Source: Belliella pelovolcani
GTDB taxonomy: Bacteria; Bacteroidota; Bacteroidia; Cytophagales; Cyclobacteriaceae
NCBI RefSeq assembly: GCF_900156785.1
Contig: NZ_FTOP01000004.1
Span: 62,001 to 126,000, forward strand
DNA: 64,000 bases
Reading direction: 5' to 3'
Under the pieces are notes generated by a model. It had not been told where the DNA came from and searched no databases. It was given only the letters and a program-made list of their open reading frames with translations. The translations under genes and the position numbers were made by a program. Shown here piece by piece: positions 11,201 to 19,668 of this stretch (positions are counted from its first letter, which is position 1; each line of letters starts with the position of its first letter).

Positions 11201-11345
11201 AGCCAGAATATTTATAGGTGGACAGAACTTACTGACTTTAACAAAAGTCAAAAACTTTGATCCTGAGAGACAGAGGGGGCTAAATACCGAAAGAACTACT
11301 CCACTCTACAAAGTATATACTGCTGGCATCAACCTTAAATTCTAA
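8211..11345 (+). CDS. susC: SusC/RagA-type TonB-dependent outer-membrane transporter
   Basis: A 1044-residue SusC family protein. It has a long signal region (to about residue 38, YQAEAF), a carboxypeptidase-regulatory-like domain (VTGQVISQSDKDGMPGVAV, about 44-115), a TonB-box-like EFVVVGYG near 125, a plug domain (IIIRGQGSFGG; DIESISVLKDASAAAIYG) and a 22-strand barrel ending in an aromatic residue (INLKF). It imports oligosaccharides bound by the SusD partner encoded 5 bp downstream. The gene lies straight after the HTCS, its presumed activator. Which ATG is used is not certain, but this start gives a plausible if polar-extended signal sequence. Confidence 0.95.
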   Translation: MDSLFTKNRLDRYLSSCWSKSISLLTLVLFITIYQAEAFQQNRQVTGQVISQSDKDGMPGVAVTLKGTTRGAVTDIDGRFSIDVPSSESILVFSFIGYATQERAVGNQTSINITLSESEELMQEFVVVGYGEQKKLNLTGSVETVRFDDAVNQPVTNSGQLMYGRFAGVQLTQASGLPGSDQSGIIIRGQGSFGGTTPLVVIDNIQYEGLREFNNLAPSDIESISVLKDASAAAIYGARGANGVIVVTTKKGQKGKFSVDYNNFIGFQRVTVVPEYLDGVQYAQLRNERDINLNGPNAQIRYSDEAIDAIRNGTMPNMYANTNWAQVALRDAPIQNHYLGFTGGSDKTTYRVSVGYLNQEAVVQGKFQNERFTLGINLTASPNEWLTVTNVTNAYWAKFRGPTGGPGAITGETGIINQFQRSAPTIPVRYPNGELGFADGAYLNQNSSYPINHVLETGFRGDHENDNINFSERLGLQAKIIDGLVFETSGSLIVNFANISDFAPTRVIRDWDGNIINQNLLNRLSNDLNFSYRLMNENILRYNTSFNDSHNFNFMLGHSVIYDKVDGFGGTLQGFPTDNIQEFNGGGVINPSVSGGASEEAWQSFFGRVNYNYEEKYLFEFNLRRDGSSKFGSENRYGTFPSVSAGWNIGRESFLAGSQVFSDLKVRGSWGISGNDRIGNYIFEQTYNTGLDYHIGQNTIVPAVALTALANPGIRWERIEQYNFGLDMALFQNKLNITADYFRRISSDILYTNFPIPNSIGVTNLAAQNAAGMENKGIELAVNYRKTLGPVRMEIGGNVTRMADNRVTNLGEGGEETITGNNIIRIGVPFQSYFGYQAIGIFQSQEEVDSAPVQFGSNLTRPGDIRYADTNGDGVIDANDRVVIGNPFPRWIYGANLNLTFKDFDMTAIFQGLGRVDRIMQGNGQLPMVDDRNNALSYWQNRWTPENPSEDLPRLGGVNNQLISTFYIEDMSFFRLKNIEIGYNLPKAVAQKLLMQRARIFIGGQNLLTLTKVKNFDPERQRGLNTERTTPLYKVYTAGINLKF

Positions 11346-11350
11346 TAATC

Positions 11351-12889
11351 ATGAAAAAATTATTTATATATCTTACAGTTATTCTAACTATTTCCTCTTG
11401 TTCGGATGATTTCCTCGATAGAGGTTCACTTACCCAATTAGCAGAAGGAAATTTCTGGCTGACTGAAGCAGATGCACAGTTAGGTATTAATGGCGTTTAT
11501 GCAGCTTTACAAAGTAGAGCTTTATATAGTGGAAATTTGAATGGTAATGCTGGTATCCCTCAATATGACGGTTTATCAGACAATGTTTTCAATTCCTTTA
11601 AATGGGAAGGACCTGGTATATTTATGGAAGCCAATGTAGATCCTGCAACCCCATTTTTCAATTCTTTTTGGACTGCCAATTACGTTGGAATTGGGAGAGC
11701 AAATGCAGCAATAAGTAATATCAGCAATATTTCACCTGATAATATCAGCGAAGAATCAAAAGGCGTTCTACTAGGACAAGCATATTTCCTTAGAGCATTG
11801 TTCTATATGAATCTGGCTGTTTATTTTGAGGAAGCTCCTTTAATTTTAGAGGTTCAAACTTTAGAAACGGCCTATGTTCCTAAGAATTCATATAATGAAA
11901 TTAAATTAGCTATTGAAGAGGATTTGGCCAAAGCAATTCAAACATTGCCAAATTCCTACCCTGGATCCCAATTTGGCTATGCAACCAAAGGAGCTGCTTT
12001 ATCTTTGGCTGCAAGATGGGCACTGTATAATCAAGAATATCAAAAGGTTGTAGAATTCACAAATGAAACATTAGGATTAGGATACGGATTGCACAATAAC
12101 TATGGGCAGTTATTCACAGAAGCTGGTGAATTGTCAAATGAAATAGTATTCTCAATTAGATTTATTATTGATCAATCCAATAATACTGAAACTTTCTCAG
12201 GAACATTTTTAGGGGCGCCAAAAGTGGATGATTCTCCAATGGCAAACTTGGTGGATGATTATTATTGTATTGATGGATTGCCAATATCTGAGTCACCACT
12301 TTATAATCCTCAGAACAGAAAGGAAAACAGAGATCCAAGATTGGGTGCCTCTATTTATTTCCCTGGAGATATATTCCTAGTTGACCTGAATAGGCCATTT
12401 ATTGGAAACACTCCTACAGGTTTTGGAAGGAGAAAATATACCAGAAATCAGGCATCCCCTGAGGGTATTGCCGTATTTGCACCAGGGGGACAAGATTTTT
12501 ATTTAATAAGATATGCGGATGTTTTGTTGATGCGTGCTGAAGCTTTAGCTGAATTAGGTCAATTAGGTGAAGTTTATGATTTGGTTAATCAAGTTAGAGT
12601 TAGAGCAGGAATGCCAGTGATTGAGGATGTTGAAGGAAGTGGGCTAAGCCAAGGTCAATTAATTGATATTGTCAGACATGAAAGAAGGGTAGAACTGGCT
12701 TTTGAATCCCTTAGGTTCTTTGATCTGAAAAGATGGGGTACCATGCAAGAAGGATATGCAAGAGCCGCGGCTGATCCTGTTGGGCCATTCAATCCTCAAT
12801 ACAGAGGTAGAAGATCAGAAGTATTCCCTATTCCTCAATCTGAGTTGGATGCAAACAGGAATTTAGTTCAAAATCCTGTTTGGAATTGA
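11351..12889 (+). CDS. susD: SusD/RagB-type surface glycan-binding lipoprotein
   Basis: A 512-residue SusD family protein. The lipobox ISSCS places the acylated cysteine at residue 17, followed by DDFLDRG, the usual SusD start. The TPR-like body carries the family blocks GQAYFLRALFYMNLA, YLIRYADVLLMRAEALAEL and the C-terminal RRVELAFESLRFFDLKRWG. It sits on the SusC barrel as a lid and captures glycan. It is 5 bp after susC, so co-transcribed, and is followed by a strong hairpin that may reduce read-through to the enzyme genes. Confidence 0.95.
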   Translation: MKKLFIYLTVILTISSCSDDFLDRGSLTQLAEGNFWLTEADAQLGINGVYAALQSRALYSGNLNGNAGIPQYDGLSDNVFNSFKWEGPGIFMEANVDPATPFFNSFWTANYVGIGRANAAISNISNISPDNISEESKGVLLGQAYFLRALFYMNLAVYFEEAPLILEVQTLETAYVPKNSYNEIKLAIEEDLAKAIQTLPNSYPGSQFGYATKGAALSLAARWALYNQEYQKVVEFTNETLGLGYGLHNNYGQLFTEAGELSNEIVFSIRFIIDQSNNTETFSGTFLGAPKVDDSPMANLVDDYYCIDGLPISESPLYNPQNRKENRDPRLGASIYFPGDIFLVDLNRPFIGNTPTGFGRRKYTRNQASPEGIAVFAPGGQDFYLIRYADVLLMRAEALAELGQLGEVYDLVNQVRVRAGMPVIEDVEGSGLSQGQLIDIVRHERRVELAFESLRFFDLKRWGTMQEGYARAAADPVGPFNPQYRGRRSEVFPIPQSELDANRNLVQNPVWN

Positions 12890-12920
12890 TCTGACAGAAT
12901 ATTTTGCAATAAGATCTAAA

Positions 12921-12953
12921 TAGTGGCAGAGCATCACGAGTGCTCTGCCACTA
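12921..12953 (+). terminator. Hairpin terminator or attenuator after susD
   Basis: A perfect 13-bp stem (TAGTGGCAGAGCA / TGCTCTGCCACTA) with a 7-base loop. Only a short T stretch follows, so it may be a stabilising or attenuating hairpin and not a full stop. Confidence 0.7.
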
Positions 12954-13044
12954 TTTGGAATGGCTGTGTGGCTGAATTCTATTGATTAAAAATAAGAATT
13001 CTAAATCCATTGACAGTCAATATAAGATTTGAATCAAAATCCAT

Positions 13045-13908
13045 ATGAACAAGTTGAATTTATTCTTTCCTATACTGGCTGCTATTGGTATTTCGTGTAA
13101 TCAATCTGTTACAATTCCCGAAAACGAATTAGTGGTACCTGAAGGCTACAAACTTGTATGGCATGATGAATTTGCTTTAGACGGCAAACCAGACGAGAAC
13201 TTTTGGACTTACGAAATTGGCCTGAAAAGAAACAATGAACTCCAATATTACCAACCAGAAAATGCCAATATCAAAGACGGGCTTTTGATACTTGAAGGTA
13301 AAAGGGAAAAAGTTAAAAATGAAGCCTATGATCCAAACAGCAATGACTGGAAAAAAAACCAAGAGTTTGCCAAATATACTTCCGCAAGCATTAACACTAA
13401 GGGTAAGAAATCCTTTCAGTATGGAATTATTGAAGTAAGAGCCAAGATAGATACGGCTATTGGCATGTGGCCAGCAATTTGGACTTTGGGTGAATCCCAA
13501 GGGTGGCCAGCAAATGGTGAGATTGATATAATGGAATACTATCAGGTAAATGGAGAGGGGACCCTATTGGCCAATGCAGCTTGGGCCAGTTCAGACAAAC
13601 GTGCCGCTTGGGATAAAGCTAAGATTCCGATTAGGAAATTTATAGAACGTGATCCAGAATGGGCGGAAAAATTTCATGTGTGGAAAATGGACTGGAACCA
13701 AGACTATATTCGCTTATACCTTGACGATGAATTGCTCAATGAAGTGGACCTAGCTAGGACTATAAATCCGGATGGCTTTAATCCTTTTCAGCAACCTCAC
13801 TTCATCTTGTTAAACCTAGCCATTGGCTCTAATGGAGGAGATCCCTCTACTACCACATTTCCAAAGGAATATTTAGTGGATTATGTTCGAGTTTTTCAAA
13901 AAAAATAA
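13045..13908 (+). CDS. GH16 endo-glycanase, lipoprotein
   Basis: A 287-residue glycoside hydrolase family 16 enzyme. A lipobox (IGISC, C18) suggests an outer-membrane anchor. The jelly-roll fold is indicated by LVWHDEF (38-43) and WPAIWTLG. The catalytic signature E-x-D-x-x-E is E159 (nucleophile), D161 and E164 (acid/base). GH16 members cut beta-1,3- or beta-1,4-linked glucans or galactans (laminarinase, agarase, carrageenase, porphyranase, endo-beta-1,3-galactanase). With its PUL neighbours, a sulfated galactan or a beta-1,3-glucan is likely. Subfamily placement needs a tree. It stands just behind susCD and ahead of a sulfatase. Confidence 0.88.
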   Translation: MNKLNLFFPILAAIGISCNQSVTIPENELVVPEGYKLVWHDEFALDGKPDENFWTYEIGLKRNNELQYYQPENANIKDGLLILEGKREKVKNEAYDPNSNDWKKNQEFAKYTSASINTKGKKSFQYGIIEVRAKIDTAIGMWPAIWTLGESQGWPANGEIDIMEYYQVNGEGTLLANAAWASSDKRAAWDKAKIPIRKFIERDPEWAEKFHVWKMDWNQDYIRLYLDDELLNEVDLARTINPDGFNPFQQPHFILLNLAIGSNGGDPSTTTFPKEYLVDYVRVFQKK

Positions 13909-14022
13909 AGTCTCACGAAAATGCGAATAAGTTTCAAATTCCAGCCGCTCTTACATCAAACAAGTAGCTGCCTAGCATTTCAGAAATCTAAATAAACTTG
14001 ATTTATATTTTAACCAAATTTA

Positions 14023-15435
14023 ATGATGTCTTTGTTTAAACTCCATATATCGCTTTTGGTGATTTTCTTTACTATCAACTTGAAGGTAAATAGTCAATCT
14101 ATCCAAAAGCCTAATCTGATAATCATCTTAACCGATGATCAAGGATATGCTGATGTGGGTTTTAATGGAAGTGACCAAATACCAACCCCAAATATTGATA
14201 GAATTGCAGCGAATGGAACTGTATTTTCTTCAGGGTATGTGTCTTATGCAGTTTGTGGGCCAAGTAGGGCCGGTTTAATTACTGGCAGATATCAAGATAA
14301 ATTTGGGTTTGGAGATAATCCATTATATGCGCCTAACGATTCCACTATGGGTCTTCCACTCACAGAACAGACTCTTGGAGATTACCTTCAAGCAGCCGAC
14401 TACAAAACTTCTATAATCGGAAAATGGCATTTAGGAGCCCATCAAACACTACATCCTAATAAACGGGGGTTTAATGAGTTTTATGGTTTTCTTGGTGGTG
14501 GGCACCAATACTTCCCAGAGAACTTGACTTTAAAAGATGAGTTCGAAGTTAGATCGGAATATGGATCTTACAGAACCAAGCTATTAAAAAATCACAGTAG
14601 GGTAGAAGAAAATGAGTACCTGACAGATGCTTTTTCCAGAGAAGCGGTTTCGTTTATTCAAAGGAATCATAAAGACCCGTTCTTTTTATTTCTTTCGTAC
14701 AATGCTCCACATGGTCCTTTACAAGCGACTGAAAAATATTTGAAAAGATTTTCAAATATTTCAAATGAAAAAAGGAAAACCTATGCAGCCATGGTTTCCG
14801 CAGTGGATGATGGAGTGGGCGATATTTTGGATTTGTTGAGAGAATTAGGAATAGAAGAAAATACTCTTGTTTTTTTTCTTTCAGACAATGGAGGACCTAC
14901 CGCAGATAATGCTTCTGACAACAAACCTTTAAGAGGTAAAAAGGGAGATTTCTTTGAAGGAGGAGTGAGGGTGCCTTTTGCTGTCCAATGGAAGGGAGTT
15001 ATACCGGCAGGTCACACCTATGATCATCCCATTATTTCACTTGATATCTTCGGGACAATAGCAGGTGTATTAGGTGCTCGAACTAAAAATGAATTGGATG
15101 GAGTGAATTTAATTCCTTTTCTAATAGGTGAAAACAAAAATGCACCACACGAAGCTTTATTTTGGAGAAATCACAAAGTTGATCGCTATGCAATCCGAAC
15201 TGCTGACTTTAAAATGATAACTGAACCAAAGCAGCAATACTTATTTGATATCAAGTCTGATATTTCTGAAAAAAGAAATCTTTCCTTAAATAATCAATTT
15301 CAGCTAAATGATTTGACAAAAAAAATCAATAGCTGGAAAAGCTTTTTGAAAGATCCTCTTTTTATGGGTTTGATGGAAGATGAGGCCTACTCAAAATTGA
15401 ATCCTGATCGTTTCGGTAAAAAATCCAATGAATAA
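14023..15435 (+). CDS. S1-family sulfatase 2, secreted
   Basis: A 470-residue type I sulfatase with an N-terminal signal peptide (to about residue 25, LKVNSQ). Metal ligands lie in LIIILTDDQGYADVG. The maturation cysteine is C78 in C-G-P-S-R. GKWHLGAHQ and FFLSDNGGPT complete the active site. It is closely similar in layout to the sulfatase at 18257-19645 (both have GGGHQYF/GGHHYF-type blocks), suggesting duplication within the locus. Its stop overlaps the long form of the next frame, so it is probably in one operon with the beta-helix and GH43-like genes. Confidence 0.88.
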   Translation: MMSLFKLHISLLVIFFTINLKVNSQSIQKPNLIIILTDDQGYADVGFNGSDQIPTPNIDRIAANGTVFSSGYVSYAVCGPSRAGLITGRYQDKFGFGDNPLYAPNDSTMGLPLTEQTLGDYLQAADYKTSIIGKWHLGAHQTLHPNKRGFNEFYGFLGGGHQYFPENLTLKDEFEVRSEYGSYRTKLLKNHSRVEENEYLTDAFSREAVSFIQRNHKDPFFLFLSYNAPHGPLQATEKYLKRFSNISNEKRKTYAAMVSAVDDGVGDILDLLRELGIEENTLVFFLSDNGGPTADNASDNKPLRGKKGDFFEGGVRVPFAVQWKGVIPAGHTYDHPIISLDIFGTIAGVLGARTKNELDGVNLIPFLIGENKNAPHEALFWRNHKVDRYAIRTADFKMITEPKQQYLFDIKSDISEKRNLSLNNQFQLNDLTKKINSWKSFLKDPLFMGLMEDEAYSKLNPDRFGKKSNE

Positions 15436-15460
15436 AAACCCACAGATCACAGTATTATCT

Positions 15461-17101
15461 ATGAAGACAAAAGTTTCTGTATGTATTGTAATTCTTCTGT
15501 TATACTTCACCTACGGTGCAGAAGCAATAGACTATTATTTCCATCCTAAAACTGGTAACGATCTCGCTAATGGTACTTCTGAAATGTCACCATTTAAATC
15601 TTTGGGTAAATTAGGCGAATTGAAACTAGAGCCAGGTGATCGGATACTATTGGCTGCTGGAGAAGAGTTTACCGAAACTTTATCAATCATCAATGTTCAT
15701 GGAAGTTTTGAGCATCCCATCCTCATAGACTCTTATCAAAATAATGGAACCACCTCAATAGGCAAAGCCATCATCAATGCCCGAGGTCTTTTGAATGGTG
15801 TCTTTGTATCCAACTCAAGTCATATTATCATTAGAAGTCTTGAGATTAGTGCAAATGGACCCTTAGATGATATTGGCTATGGAGAAATGCGTGTAGGTGT
15901 AATGCTTTTAGGAATCGGAAATGATAAGATTCAAAACATTCATTTGCAAGACTTAAATATAAAAAATGTATTTCATGAAAAAGAGGGTGTTAGTAGGTCT
16001 CAAGCAGAGGTACGGTCTGCTAATGGTACCCAAAAATATGGATGGGGAATCCGATTGGTTGCACAAGATAATTCAGAAATAGAACAGATTGAAATCAGGA
16101 ATTCACGAATTGAAAATGTAAGTCACACAGGAATCAAACTAACAGGAACGCAAAGGCAGAATATTCGAAACATTCGGATCTATGATAATGAAGTAACCCG
16201 AACAGGCGGTCCGGGAATTCAAATGTCAGGTGTCAAGTTTGTCCATGTGAAAGGTAATGATGTGAGTTACTCTGGCAGTGAAGACGATTCTAGGAAATGG
16301 GGTAGGGGCTCAGGACTTTGGACTTGGTCAGCTTCTTATGTCATGATAGAACATAATAGGTTTACACATGCCAATGGACCAGGAGATTCTGCAGGTGCTC
16401 ATATTGATTTCAATTGTGATAATGTAATTCTTCAATACAACTTTAGTGCGGAGAATGCAGGTGGGTTCTGTGAGATTTTAGGAAATAACTACAATTGCGC
16501 CTACCGCTACAATATCAGTGTAAATGATGGCCACAGAATCAAAGGAGAAAACGGTGCTTTTCAAGAAGGGAAAATATTTTGGCTAAGTGGATATCAAGGG
16601 GAACAAAAACCTAGAAAAGGCCCAATAAACTCTTATTTCTATAACAACACAATTTATGTCAAACCTGGCCAGACCTCAAAAATTGCAGTTGATAATGGTT
16701 CTAATGGTCTTTTGATTGTCAATAATATCTTCCATTTGGAAGGCCCTGTTGAGTTTGTTGCTGGAGACCAATACAAACCGGATGAAAGTAAAGGAGATAA
16801 GAATTTGCAAAGGGTTCTCTTTGAAAATAACCTTTTTCTCCATTCAACCAACTGGCCAAAAAATAGCATGTTGAATGATCAAAAGCCTCTTTTTGGCTCC
16901 GCTAGATTTAAAAATGCTGGAGGTTTGGATCCTCAGGATTATATTCCTTTGGATGATGTGGTTACAAAAGGCATTCCGATATCTTTTATCCCAGGCGATG
17001 ACTTTGGCTTGATGTCTGGCTTAGAAATGAATCAGGATTTTCTAACAAACCCAATTGATGCCAACCCAAGTATTGGCGCTATAAAATTTATTAACAATTA
17101 A
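15461..17101 (+). CDS. Right-handed parallel beta-helix protein (possible polysaccharide-active enzyme)
   Basis: I start this at 15461 (MKTKVSVCIVILLL) and not at the earlier frame start 15428, because the signal peptide then begins at residue 1 and the overlap with the sulfatase disappears. The mature protein (about 525 residues) starts YYFHPKTGNDLANGTS, typical of secreted beta-helix proteins, and shows repeated turns such as IEQIEIRNSRIENVSHTG and GPGIQMSGVKFVHVKGN. Such folds occur in polysaccharide lyases, GH28/GH110/GH141 and sulfated-glycan hydrolases. No catalytic set is recognised, so the reaction is unknown. Its place between two sulfatases and a GH43-like gene implies action on the same polymer. 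Confidence 0.75.
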   Translation: MKTKVSVCIVILLLYFTYGAEAIDYYFHPKTGNDLANGTSEMSPFKSLGKLGELKLEPGDRILLAAGEEFTETLSIINVHGSFEHPILIDSYQNNGTTSIGKAIINARGLLNGVFVSNSSHIIIRSLEISANGPLDDIGYGEMRVGVMLLGIGNDKIQNIHLQDLNIKNVFHEKEGVSRSQAEVRSANGTQKYGWGIRLVAQDNSEIEQIEIRNSRIENVSHTGIKLTGTQRQNIRNIRIYDNEVTRTGGPGIQMSGVKFVHVKGNDVSYSGSEDDSRKWGRGSGLWTWSASYVMIEHNRFTHANGPGDSAGAHIDFNCDNVILQYNFSAENAGGFCEILGNNYNCAYRYNISVNDGHRIKGENGAFQEGKIFWLSGYQGEQKPRKGPINSYFYNNTIYVKPGQTSKIAVDNGSNGLLIVNNIFHLEGPVEFVAGDQYKPDESKGDKNLQRVLFENNLFLHSTNWPKNSMLNDQKPLFGSARFKNAGGLDPQDYIPLDDVVTKGIPISFIPGDDFGLMSGLEMNQDFLTNPIDANPSIGAIKFINN

Positions 17102-17114
17102 AAATGGCATACAA

Positions 17115-18251
17115 ATGAAAAAAATATTTGCAATAACGATTCTATCATTGACCTTCCTACTTGCTTGTCAAATGAAATACCAGAGTTTTTCCCCAGGTCA
17201 AGTATGGCTTGATGATCAAAATACACATATCAATGCACATGGTGGAGGTTTTTTAATTCATAATGATACTTATTATTGGTTTGGAGAGCACAAGATTGCA
17301 GGTGAAGAAGGAAATAAAGCCCAAGTAGGTGTGGGAGTTTATTCATCTAAAGACCTTTATAATTGGAAAAATGAAGGCATCGCATTGGAAGTCCATGATG
17401 ATCCCAATTCTCTTTTGGTAAAAGGTTGTATCATTGAAAGGCCAAAAGTGATTTATAATGAAAAGACAAAGAAGTTTGTGATGTGGTTTCACCACGAACT
17501 CAAGGATAGAGGCTATGAAGCTGCTATGACAGGTCTAGCTATAAGTGACAATATCACAGGTCCTTATAATTATATCAAAAGTGTCAATCCTCATGCTGGA
17601 ATATGGCCAACGAATTACCCAGATAGTCTTAAATCATTGTCCGCAGATGTTGACAGTTATGTGAGACCTTCCCCAGAATGGAAAGATGCTGTTAGGTTAG
17701 GGCTGTATTTGAGAAGAGATTTTGAAAACGGTCAAATGGCACGAGATATGACCCTTTTTGTAGATGACGATGGCAAAGCTTATCATGTACATTCATCAGA
17801 AAATAACCAAACACTTCATGTAGCAGAATTGACTGATGACTATATGGATTTTTCTGGAAATTATACCCGAGTACTTCATGGCGAGCAAAATGAAGCCCCT
17901 GCGATATTTAAAAAGGACGGAAAGTATTATATGTTTTCTTCCGGGTTAACAGGTTGGAAACCAAATCCAGGAAAATCTGCGGTAGCTGACCATCCCATGG
18001 GCCCATGGACTGCATTAGGAAATATGTGTATAGGTACAGAGGATGAAATGAAGACTACCTTTTGGTCTCAAAGTACAGCCGTAATTCCAGTTATTGGCAA
18101 AAAAGATGCTTTTATTTTCGTAGGAGATAGATGGACACCTGATAATCCTATCGACGGAAGTTATATTTTTCTTCCCGTTGAGTTTGAAAACCAAAAACCT
18201 GTTTTGAGGTGGAGAGATAATTGGAACCTTACTTTTTTTGATAAAAATTGA
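17115..18251 (+). CDS. GH43-like glycosidase (GH43_24-type, possible exo-beta-1,3-galactanase), lipoprotein
   Basis: A 378-residue protein with a lipobox (FLLACQ, C18). The N-terminal block HINAHGGG (38-45) followed by TYYWFGEHK is the hallmark of the five-bladed propeller GH43 group that includes exo-beta-1,3-galactanases and relatives often labelled beta-glucanase. Other blocks are RPKVIYNEKTKKFVMWFH, RDMTLFVDDDGKAY, EAPAIFKKDGKYYMFSS and FWSQST. If the assignment holds it would release galactose from beta-1,3-galactan, which fits galM/galT downstream. Substrate is inference. Its stop lies 5 bp before the next sulfatase ATG. Confidence 0.7.
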   Translation: MKKIFAITILSLTFLLACQMKYQSFSPGQVWLDDQNTHINAHGGGFLIHNDTYYWFGEHKIAGEEGNKAQVGVGVYSSKDLYNWKNEGIALEVHDDPNSLLVKGCIIERPKVIYNEKTKKFVMWFHHELKDRGYEAAMTGLAISDNITGPYNYIKSVNPHAGIWPTNYPDSLKSLSADVDSYVRPSPEWKDAVRLGLYLRRDFENGQMARDMTLFVDDDGKAYHVHSSENNQTLHVAELTDDYMDFSGNYTRVLHGEQNEAPAIFKKDGKYYMFSSGLTGWKPNPGKSAVADHPMGPWTALGNMCIGTEDEMKTTFWSQSTAVIPVIGKKDAFIFVGDRWTPDNPIDGSYIFLPVEFENQKPVLRWRDNWNLTFFDKN

Positions 18252-18256
18252 AAATT

Positions 18257-19645
18257 ATGACCAAATTATTCATTTATATAGGGTTAGTTTTTTGCTTGGA
18301 TGTTTCGGTTTTTGCCCAATCATCCAAGCCTAATTTCATTGTGATTCTTGCAGATGACTTGGGTTATGCAGACCTGAGTTTGAATGGCAGTAAACAAATT
18401 CAAACCCCAAATATAGACGCCATAGCCAAAGGAGGAGTGAATTTCACACAGGCCTATGTATCAGCACCTGTTTGTAGTCCATCTAGAGCAGGCTTGTTGA
18501 CAGGGAAAAATCAGGTTAGTTTCGGCTATGATAATAACCTTGCAATTAATCAAAAGGGATTTGATCCTGAATATGCTGGTCTCCCTATTGAACAAAAAAC
18601 CATTGCAGACCGGTTGAAGGAAGCTGGTTATGTTTCTGGGATAATAGGCAAATGGCATCTTGGTTCAAATCCACAATTTCACCCAATAAATAGAGGCTTT
18701 GATGAATTTTGGGGATATTTGGCTGGGGGACATCATTATTTTAAATCAGAGAAGGAAGGACAAGGATATTTAGCACCCTTGGAAAGTAATTATAAAACGC
18801 CTCAAGAAATCACATATCTTACTGATGACAAAGGTGATGAATGTATTAATTTCATCAAACGTCACAAAGATCGTCCTTTTTTTCTGTATGCTTCATTCAA
18901 TGCTCCTCATGCACCCATGCATGCGACTGAAGAAGATTTAGCTTTGTTTTCTCACATTTCTGATAAGGATAGAAGGATTTATTTGGCTATGGTGCATCGA
19001 CTTGATATCAATGTGGGTAGAATTGTCCAAACTTTGAAAGAAGAAGGGTTGATGGAAAACACGATGATCGTTTTTTTAAGTGATAATGGTGGTCCAGTAG
19101 ATCAAAATCACTCAAACAACGCACCTTTTAATGGTCAGAAAGGTATTTTGCTAGAAGGTGGTATCCGAGTTCCGATGATGATCCAATGGGACGGAACCTT
19201 GCCTCAAGGTGTTACTTATACACCAGCCGTTTCTGCATTAGACTTGATGCCAACATTCTTGGAATCGGTCGGAATTAAAGTAGTAGAACAGGATAGTTTG
19301 GATGGTGTAAATCTAATTCCTTTTCTAAATGGAGAAAAACAAGGAAATCCCCACCAAACTTTAAAATGGAAATTTACTGTTAGTGCTGGTATTCTAGAAG
19401 AAAATTGGAAACTAATAAGAATACCTGATAGATTACCTCTATTATTTGATATTTCAAAGGATATTTCAGAACAGCATAACTTATTTTTTCAATATCCTGA
19501 GATAGCTGAAAGGCTTCTCCGTAAACTAGGCGATTGGGATTTGGCTTTGCCCCATCCCTTATTCTTAGAAGGTGCTGATTGGAAAGCCAAACAACGTGAT
19601 CTTTATGATAAGATCTACCTAATTAGCCAGCCTGAAAATAAGTAA
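18257..19645 (+). CDS. S1-family sulfatase 3, secreted
   Basis: I prefer the ATG at 18257 (MTKLFIYIGLVFCL) over a TTG nine bases earlier, because it gives a clean signal peptide ending VFAQ. The 462-residue product has the metal-binding LADDLGYADLS block, C73 in C-S-P-S-R, GKWHLGSN and FLSDNGGPVD. It resembles sulfatase 2 more than the others. It starts 5 bp after the GH43-like stop, so they are co-transcribed. It would remove sulfate groups in the periplasm after FGE maturation. Confidence 0.87.
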   Translation: MTKLFIYIGLVFCLDVSVFAQSSKPNFIVILADDLGYADLSLNGSKQIQTPNIDAIAKGGVNFTQAYVSAPVCSPSRAGLLTGKNQVSFGYDNNLAINQKGFDPEYAGLPIEQKTIADRLKEAGYVSGIIGKWHLGSNPQFHPINRGFDEFWGYLAGGHHYFKSEKEGQGYLAPLESNYKTPQEITYLTDDKGDECINFIKRHKDRPFFLYASFNAPHAPMHATEEDLALFSHISDKDRRIYLAMVHRLDINVGRIVQTLKEEGLMENTMIVFLSDNGGPVDQNHSNNAPFNGQKGILLEGGIRVPMMIQWDGTLPQGVTYTPAVSALDLMPTFLESVGIKVVEQDSLDGVNLIPFLNGEKQGNPHQTLKWKFTVSAGILEENWKLIRIPDRLPLLFDISKDISEQHNLFFQYPEIAERLLRKLGDWDLALPHPLFLEGADWKAKQRDLYDKIYLISQPENK

Positions 19646-19668
19646 TAGTCTAATAGAAAAATAAACTT

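Noticed and set aside
15428..15460. Earlier start for the beta-helix protein
   Set aside because: It would put 11 polar residues before the signal peptide and overlap the sulfatase; ATG at 15461 is preferred.
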